In this document: piece after piece, positions 58,170-64,000 of the stretch
Position numbering within the stretch: the stretch's first letter is position 1
Layout: the number at the start of each line of letters is the position of its first letter
Assembly: GCF_963681195.1 (NCBI RefSeq)
Contig: NZ_OY808997.1
Span: forward strand, 1,860,001-1,924,000
Direction: 5' to 3'
Source of the DNA: Vibrio sp. 16
GTDB taxonomy: Bacteria; Pseudomonadota; Gammaproteobacteria; Enterobacterales; Vibrionaceae
DNA: 64,000 bases
Notes under the pieces: generated by a model
The model's input: only the letters and a program-made list of their open reading frames with translations
What the model was told of the DNA's origin: nothing
Databases searched by the model: none
Translations under genes and position numbers: made by a program

Positions 58170-59638
58170 TGGGTAAGCCTACTGGATTTTTAGAACATGG
58201 TCGCGAGCTTCCTCAGAAGATCGATCCATCCGTTCGTATTGAAAACAACAAAGAATTCGTTCTGAACGAAGAGTTTGGTGACAAGATCAATACTCAGGCT
58301 TCTCGTTGTATGGACTGTGGCGTACCTTTCTGTCACAACGGTTGTCCGATTGGTAACATCATTCCTGAGTTCAACGACGCGGTTTACCGCGACAGTTGGG
58401 AAGAAGCGTGGAACATCTTAAGTTCAACCAACAACTTCCCAGAGTTCACAGGTCGCGTTTGTCCTGCTCCATGTGAAAGTGCGTGTGTGCTAGGTATCAA
58501 CCAAGACCCAATCACTATCTGTAACATCGAGAAAACGATTGTCGAAACTGCGTACCGTGAAGGGTACGCAAAACCTAAAACACCTCGCTCTCGCACAGGT
58601 AAAACGGTTGCAATCATCGGCAGCGGCCCGGCAGGTCTGGCAGCTGCTGAGCAGCTAAACAGCGCTGGTCACTCTGTGACTGTGTTTGAACGTGACGAAA
58701 AGGTCGGTGGTCTACTGCGTTTCGGTATTCCTGACTTCAAACTGGGTATGGACGTAATTGATCGTAAGATCAACCTGATGGCTGAAGCGGGTGTTGAGTT
58801 CAAAGTGAATCAACACATCGGTGTGGATGTAAATGCTCAGCAACTACGCCAAGAGTTTGATGTGGTACTTCTGACTGGCGGCTCAACGGTTCCACGTGAC
58901 CTTCCTGTACCAGGACGTGAGCTAAAAGGCGTTCACTTCGCAATGGAATTCCTAGGTCAAAATAACCGCCGCGCAAACAACATGGACCTTAAAACTGAAG
59001 AGATTCATGCTAAAGGTAAACATGTTGTGGTTATCGGTGGTGGCGATACGGGTTCTGACTGTGTGGGTACATCAAACCGCCACAAGGCAGCAAGCGTAAC
59101 TCAAGTAGAAATCATGCCGATTCCACCAGAGAAGCGCCCTGCAAATATGCCTTGGCCTCAATACCCAATGATTCTGCGCACATCAACTTCGCACGAAGAA
59201 GGTGTCGATCGTCATTGGAACATTCTGACCAAAGAGTTCATCGGTAACGACAAAGGTGAAGTGACAGGTCTGCGTCTTGCTGACATCGTATGGGAAGATG
59301 CGAAACCAGGTGAGCGCCCGAGCTTCAAAGAAGTTGAAGGCAGCGAACGTGTCATTCCTTGTGATATGGCATTTCTAGCAATGGGCTTCCTACACCCTGA
59401 GCCAACCGGTGTCCTTGCTCAGCTAGATATCAAACTTGATGAGCGTGGTAATGTGGCGACTGATGGTTTCGCAACTAACCAAAAAGGTGTCTTTGCAGCA
59501 GGTGATATGCGAACAGGTCAATCCTTGGTCGTACGCTGTATCAACGAAGGCCGTGAGTGTGCCATTGCGATCGACAACTACCTCATGGGCAACTCTAATT
59601 TAGAGGCAAAAGCCAACTCGCTGATGCTATCAGCATAA
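58169..59638 (+). CDS. gltD: Glutamate synthase (NADPH) small subunit
   Basis: GltD takes electrons from NADPH and passes them to GltB. Cysteines for two 4Fe-4S clusters lie at 47, 50, 55 and 59 (CMDCGVPFCHNGC) and 98, 102 and 106 (CPAPCESAC). FAD binding shows as IGSGPAGLAAAEQL and NADPH binding as VIGGGDTGSDCVG. Length is 489 residues (E. coli 472). The ATG overlaps the last base of the gltB stop (TAATG), and a GGAGG sits within the gltB end, so translation is likely coupled. No second gltD is in the window. Confidence 0.97.
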   Translation: MGKPTGFLEHGRELPQKIDPSVRIENNKEFVLNEEFGDKINTQASRCMDCGVPFCHNGCPIGNIIPEFNDAVYRDSWEEAWNILSSTNNFPEFTGRVCPAPCESACVLGINQDPITICNIEKTIVETAYREGYAKPKTPRSRTGKTVAIIGSGPAGLAAAEQLNSAGHSVTVFERDEKVGGLLRFGIPDFKLGMDVIDRKINLMAEAGVEFKVNQHIGVDVNAQQLRQEFDVVLLTGGSTVPRDLPVPGRELKGVHFAMEFLGQNNRRANNMDLKTEEIHAKGKHVVVIGGGDTGSDCVGTSNRHKAASVTQVEIMPIPPEKRPANMPWPQYPMILRTSTSHEEGVDRHWNILTKEFIGNDKGEVTGLRLADIVWEDAKPGERPSFKEVEGSERVIPCDMAFLAMGFLHPEPTGVLAQLDIKLDERGNVATDGFATNQKGVFAAGDMRTGQSLVVRCINEGRECAIAIDNYLMGNSNLEAKANSLMLSA

Positions 59639-59643
59639 GTAAA

Positions 59644-59690
59644 ACCACCTAGTGACGCGTTTTAGTAGATGCTAGGTGGTCTTAATTAAA
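59644..59690 (+). terminator. Possible terminator after gltD
   Basis: ACCACCTAG (59644-59652) and CTAGGTGGT (59672-59680) pair perfectly across a 19-nt loop, followed by a weak T-tract (CTTAATT). The wide loop and weak tail lower confidence. Confidence 0.45.
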
Positions 59691-59719
59691 CAATCATTCC
59701 TTCCAAACTTTATGATTTG

Positions 59720-59750
59720 ACCAGTACATTGTGCTGGTCTTTTTTATTTT
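59720..59750 (+). terminator. Rho-independent terminator after gltD
   Basis: ACCAGTAC (59720-59727) pairs with GTGCTGGT (59731-59738), with one G-U pair, followed by CTTTTTTATTTT. This looks like the main terminator of gltBD. Confidence 0.8.
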
Positions 59751-60067
59751 CCCCAAACAGATCTTGTTGCAAAATTGTAACAATTAAAACCTTAACCCCC
59801 TGAATTATATAGATAATCACAGCGTATTACGTGGTAAATCGCACATTGACATGATTTTCCACCAGGAACTTGACCTTTTTCATAATAACCTATACGTTGT
59901 GAAGTCGATGAAAATGAATTCCTCAACTTTTGTTAAATACTCTATAGGCATTTAACGCATATCTATTCGATATATAACAATTAGAACGCATAGTTAGTCA
60001 TATATACCAACCCTTTAAATGTTGGTAGTTCTGTCGGGAAGACAGGTGAAGCAAAGGGAGAATTGCA
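59751..60067 (+). promoter_or_regulatory. Leader and control region of the second gltB
   Basis: These 317 AT-rich bases hold no gene I can support. Near the gltB start are two hairpins: TACCAAC-N9-GTTGGTA (60005-60027) and CTGTC-GGGAA-GACAG (60031-60045). They end 8 bases before the ribosome binding site AAGGGAG (about 60054-60060), so they are probably in the mRNA leader. I could not settle on a promoter. Confidence 0.45.
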
Positions 60068-63000
60068 ATGGCTCTATATGATCCAAGTCTTGAGAAAGAC
60101 AACTGCGGATTTGGCTTGATTGCACACATGGAAGGTGAACCAAGCCATAAATTGGTGCGTACCGCGATTTCAGCACTAGACCGAATGACTCACCGCGGCG
60201 GTATTGCCGCAGATGGTAAAACCGGTGATGGCTGTGGCCTATTGCTACAAAAGCCGGACTCTTACCTACGTTTAATCGCGAAAGAAAGTGGCTTTAACCT
60301 TGGCAAACAATATGCCGTAGGTATGATTTTCTTCAACCAAGATCCGGCTAAAGCTCAATTAGCCAAAGATGTTATAAACCAAGAACTTGCCCGTGAAACC
60401 CTTACTGTTGCAGGTTGGCGAGAAGTCCCAACCAACTCAGCAGTATTAGGCCCAATTGCCGCAGATTCACTGCCAAACATTCAGCAAGTCTTTATCTCGG
60501 CTCCAGCGGGCTGGCGCGAGCGAGATATCGAGCGCCGCCTTTATATTGCCCGTCGCCGCATTGAAAAACAGATCACAGATGATAGTGACTTCTATATTTG
60601 TAGTTTGTCGACCCAAGTCATGGTCTACAAAGGCTTATGTATGCCCGCCGACCTTCCGCGCTTCTACTCAGATCTAGCCGATCTTCGTATGGAGTCAGCG
60701 ATCTGTTTGTTCCACCAGCGTTTTTCAACAAACACTCAGCCACGTTGGCCTCTCGCTCAGCCATTCCGTTATCTGGCTCACAACGGAGAGATCAACACCA
60801 TCGAGGGCAACCGCCAATGGGCTCGTGCGCGCGCATACAAGTTTTCTTCACCGCTACTACCAGACTTACAGACAGCTGCGCCATTTGTGAATGAAACAGG
60901 TTCGGACTCTTCCAGCTTAGATAATATGCTGGATCTGTTCTTGGCTGGCGGCATGGATATCTTCCGCGCAATGCGTATGTTGGTTCCGCCAGCATGGCAG
61001 AATCACCCAGATATGGACCCAGATCTGCGCGCCTTCTACGACTTTAACTCCAAACATATGGAACCGTGGGACGGCCCTGCTGGGATTGTTCTATCTGATG
61101 GTCGCTACGCAGCGTGTAACCTAGACCGAAACGGTTTACGCCCGGCTCGCTATGTGATTACCAAAGACAAGTTAATTACTCTCGCTTCTGAGGTGGGCAT
61201 TTGGGATTACGCGCCAGATGAAGTGGCCGAAAAGGGCCGCGTAGGCCCAGGGGAACTACTCGTCGTCGATACTCGCCGCGGTAAACTGTGGCAATCGAGC
61301 GAAATTGATAACGATCTAAAAGGTCGCCACCCATATCGAGAATGGATGGAAAACAATGTCCATAAACTCACCCCATTTTCCGATTTGCCGGATGATCAAG
61401 TTGGCGAACGTAGCTTCGATGACGACCAACTGAAAACGTATCAAAAACAGTTTGCAATGAGCAACGAAGAAGTTGATCAAGTGCTACGTGTTCTAGGTGA
61501 TATGGGCCAAGAAGCGGTAGGGTCAATGGGTGACGATACACCAATGGCCGTACTCTCTTCAAAAGAGCGTTTGATCACTGATTATTTCCGCCAAAAGTTT
61601 GCTCAGGTCACTAACCCGCCAATCGACCCACTGCGTGAAAAGCATGTAATGTCGCTTGCAACCAGTATCGGCCAAGAGATGAATGTCTTCTGTGAGACCG
61701 ATGGTCACGCCCACCGAGTTACCTTTGGGTCACCCGTTCTACTCTACTCTGATATGCAGCAACTGCTTGAGCTCAATGACGAGTACTACCGCAGTACCAC
61801 AATTGATATCAATTACGATCCGGAAGAAAAAGGGTTAGAAAAAGCGATCCAAGATCTGTGTGAGCAAGCCGTTGACGCCGTCAAAGATGGAACCGTACTG
61901 GTCATACTTTCGGACAGAAACTTGACCAAAGGCTTGCTCCCCATTCCGGCAGCGATGGCAGTGGGCGCGGTACAAAGTCGTCTAATTGGTGCGAACTTAC
62001 GCTGTGATGCAAACATCATCGCCGAAACAGGCACTGTCCGAGATCCTCACCAATTTGCGGTTCTGCTTGGGTTTGGTGCTACGGCAGTCTACCCATACCT
62101 CGCTTATGAGGCACTTGGCAAAGTAATCGACGATGGCGCAATTGATAAAAGCTACCGTGAGGTGATGCAGAACTACCAATACGGTATCAATAAAGGCCTG
62201 TTCAAAATCATGTCGAAAATGGGCATTTCGACGGTAGCCTCTTACCGATGCTCGCAACTATTCGAAGCGGTCGGTCTAAGCCAAGACGTTGTTGACCTCT
62301 GCTTCAAAGGTGTCACAACACGTATTCAAGGCGCCAACTTCGAAGACTTTGAGCAAGATATCTACAACCTGTCACGTAAAGCATGGGCAAAACGCAAGCC
62401 TATCGAACATGGCGGCTTACTTAAGTATGTGCACGGTGGCGAGTACCATGCCTACAACCCAGACGTCGTCGGTACACTGCAACAAGCTGTCAAGTCGGGC
62501 GAGTCATCAGACTATAAGAGCTTTGCTAAGCAGGTCAATGAACGTCCTACCGCGATGTTGCGGGACTTAATGCAACTGAAAAAAGCTGACTCTCCTCTTC
62601 CACTTGAGAAGATTGAGCCGAGCACAGAATTGTTTAAGCGTTTCGACTCGGCGGCCATGTCGATTGGAGCACTCAGCCCAGAGGCGCATGAAGCACTAGC
62701 TACAGCGATGAACCGTTTAGGTGGTTACTCAAACTCAGGTGAAGGTGGCGAAGACCCTCGTCGCTTTGGCACTGAACGTAACTCGCGTATTAAGCAGATT
62801 GCTTCGGGTCGCTTTGGTGTTACGCCGCACTACCTAACCAATGCCGATGTGCTGCAAATTAAAGTGGCGCAAGGGGCTAAACCCGGTGAAGGTGGTCAGC
62901 TACCGGGGCATAAAGTAACGGCAGAGATCGCCAAACTTCGTTACTCAGTACAGGGCGTGACACTAATTTCACCGCCACCTCACCACGATATTTACTCAAT

Positions 63001-64000
63001 TGAAGACTTGGCCCAGCTGATCTTCGATCTTAAGCAAGTAAACCCGAAAGCTCTGGTTTCGGTAAAACTGGTCTCTGAGCCGGGCGTTGGCACTATCGCC
63101 ACTGGTGTAGCCAAAGCTTATGCCGACCTTATCACCATCTCTGGCTACGACGGAGGTACTGCGGCAAGCCCCCTCACTTCAGTCAAGTATGCGGGTAGTC
63201 CTTGGGAGCTCGGCCTAGCGGAAACTCAACAAGCACTAGTCGCGAATGGGCTTCGTCATAAGATTCGTTTGCAAGTCGATGGCGGCTTAAAGACCGGTCT
63301 AGATGTGGTGAAAGCCGCTATTTTAGGAGCGGAAAGCTTTGGCTTTGGTACGGCGCCGATGGTGGCAATGGGCTGTAAGTTCTTACGTATCTGTCACCTA
63401 AATAACTGTGCGACCGGTGTTGCAACCCAAGATGACACTCTACGTAGAGAATACTTCAAAGGCCTACCTGAAATGGTGATGAACTACTTTATCGGCCTTG
63501 CTGATGAGGTGCGCGAACTCCTTGCTGAACTGGGCGTAGAAAAGCTCACTGATCTGATTGGCCGTACCGATCTACTAGAAGCGGTAGAAGGGATGACCGC
63601 CAAACAGAGCAAACTGGACCTTTCAAATATCTTGGAAGCACCAGTGTCACCGCAAGGACACCCCGTTTACTGGACAGAGCCAAATGCACCGTTTGATAAA
63701 GCAGAGCTCAACCAACAGATTATTGAAGACGCGCTAGCCGCTGTAGAAGCGAAGCAATCCGCAGACTTCTTCTATAACGTCATCAATACCGACCGTTCCA
63801 TTGGCGCTCGCTTATCTGGTGAAATAGCCAAGCGTTATGGCAACCAAGGCATGGCTGCCAAACCAATTAAGCTCAACCTTGATGGCACAGCAGGCCAATC
63901 TTTCGGTGTATGGAATGCCGGAGGTGTTGAGCTTTATCTAACTGGCGATGCAAACGACTACGTCGGTAAAGGTATGGCTGGTGGCAAGATCGTCATCAAG
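60068..64000 (+). CDS. gltB: Glutamate synthase (NADPH) large subunit, second copy, cut at window end
   Basis: The frame is open from the ATG at 60068 (ribosome binding site AAGGGAG) to base 64000 without a stop: 1,311 of about 1,490 residues. The start [20 protein letters not shown] matches the enterobacterial GltB type, with the glutaminase nucleophile at Cys13 after a 12-residue propeptide. The synthase domain shows [20 protein letters not shown] and [15 protein letters not shown], and the 3Fe-4S cysteines begin at C1103 ([12 protein letters not shown]). It differs throughout from the first copy, so this is not a recent duplication. Its own gltD probably follows beyond the window. Confidence 0.95.
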   Translation, partial: MALYDPSLEKDNCGFGLIAHMEGEPSHKLVRTAISALDRMTHRGGIAADGKTGDGCGLLLQKPDSYLRLIAKESGFNLGKQYAVGMIFFNQDPAKAQLAKDVINQELARETLTVAGWREVPTNSAVLGPIAADSLPNIQQVFISAPAGWRERDIERRLYIARRRIEKQITDDSDFYICSLSTQVMVYKGLCMPADLPRFYSDLADLRMESAICLFHQRFSTNTQPRWPLAQPFRYLAHNGEINTIEGNRQWARARAYKFSSPLLPDLQTAAPFVNETGSDSSSLDNMLDLFLAGGMDIFRAMRMLVPPAWQNHPDMDPDLRAFYDFNSKHMEPWDGPAGIVLSDGRYAACNLDRNGLRPARYVITKDKLITLASEVGIWDYAPDEVAEKGRVGPGELLVVDTRRGKLWQSSEIDNDLKGRHPYREWMENNVHKLTPFSDLPDDQVGERSFDDDQLKTYQKQFAMSNEEVDQVLRVLGDMGQEAVGSMGDDTPMAVLSSKERLITDYFRQKFAQVTNPPIDPLREKHVMSLATSIGQEMNVFCETDGHAHRVTFGSPVLLYSDMQQLLELNDEYYRSTTIDINYDPEEKGLEKAIQDLCEQAVDAVKDGTVLVILSDRNLTKGLLPIPAAMAVGAVQSRLIGANLRCDANIIAETGTVRDPHQFAVLLGFGATAVYPYLAYEALGKVIDDGAIDKSYREVMQNYQYGINKGLFKIMSKMGISTVASYRCSQLFEAVGLSQDVVDLCFKGVTTRIQGANFEDFEQDIYNLSRKAWAKRKPIEHGGLLKYVHGGEYHAYNPDVVGTLQQAVKSGESSDYKSFAKQVNERPTAMLRDLMQLKKADSPLPLEKIEPSTELFKRFDSAAMSIGALSPEAHEALATAMNRLGGYSNSGEGGEDPRRFGTERNSRIKQIASGRFGVTPHYLTNADVLQIKVAQGAKPGEGGQLPGHKVTAEIAKLRYSVQGVTLISPPPHHDIYSIEDLAQLIFDLKQVNPKALVSVKLVSEPGVGTIATGVAKAYADLITISGYDGGTAASPLTSVKYAGSPWELGLAETQQALVANGLRHKIRLQVDGGLKTGLDVVKAAILGAESFGFGTAPMVAMGCKFLRICHLNNCATGVATQDDTLRREYFKGLPEMVMNYFIGLADEVRELLAELGVEKLTDLIGRTDLLEAVEGMTAKQSKLDLSNILEAPVSPQGHPVYWTEPNAPFDKAELNQQIIEDALAAVEAKQSADFFYNVINTDRSIGARLSGEIAKRYGNQGMAAKPIKLNLDGTAGQSFGVWNAGGVELYLTGDANDYVGKGMAGGKIVIK

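Overview
The window is a stretch of conserved chromosome from a gammaproteobacterium, almost certainly a Vibrio. The reasons are the moderate GC content, protein sequences that follow E. coli gene by gene but with vibrio differences (DciA in place of DnaC, a dcw cluster without mraZ or ddl at its usual places, two glutamate synthase large subunits), and the gene neighbourhoods. The species cannot be fixed from this sequence. Nearly everything is core housekeeping. I see no insertion sequence, prophage, CRISPR array, tRNA or rRNA gene.

Layout. 1-3.8 kb: carB (cut by the window edge), carA, dapB and mutT, all leftward. 4-8.5 kb: secA (leftward), dciA (rightward) and lpxC (leftward). 8.6-24.1 kb: the division and cell wall (dcw) cluster, transcribed leftward as rsmH-ftsL-ftsI-murE-murF-mraY-murD-ftsW-murG-murC-ftsQ-ftsA-ftsZ and followed by lpxC. 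24.2-29.1 kb: rnpB (RNase P RNA) and rsmI leftward, then the rightward run lpoA-yraN-diaA-dolP. 29.2-35.5 kb, all leftward: sspA-sspB, the cytochrome bc1 operon petABC, rplM-rpsI and zapE. 35.7-38.8 kb: zapG, degQ and degS rightward. 38.9-45.8 kb: parC, parE, yqiA, cpdA, yqiB and nudF leftward, with tolC diverging rightward at 46 kb. 47.4-53.1 kb: an unrecognised lipoprotein, arcB, a PAS-GGDEF diguanylate cyclase and the radical SAM gene yhcC, all leftward. 53.6-64 kb: gltB and gltD rightward, then the start of a second, different gltB that runs off the window.

How the genes fit together. The dcw genes build the peptidoglycan precursor and the septal machine. LpoA, DolP, ZapE, ZapG, TolC and LpxC add envelope and division functions nearby. 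SecA, DegQ, DegS and SspB/SspA cover export and protein quality control. PetABC and ArcB link respiration to redox control. CarAB, DapB and GltBD supply pyrimidine/arginine precursors, DAP/lysine and glutamate.

The most unusual features are non-coding or single-residue. The P3 region of RNase P RNA holds three tandem copies of a 24-nt hairpin unit. Palindromes sit at the predicted lpxC transcription start, in the spacer of the predicted rsmH promoter and in the secA leader. ArcB keeps only one cysteine. Two glutamate synthase large subunits of different subfamilies stand in tandem.
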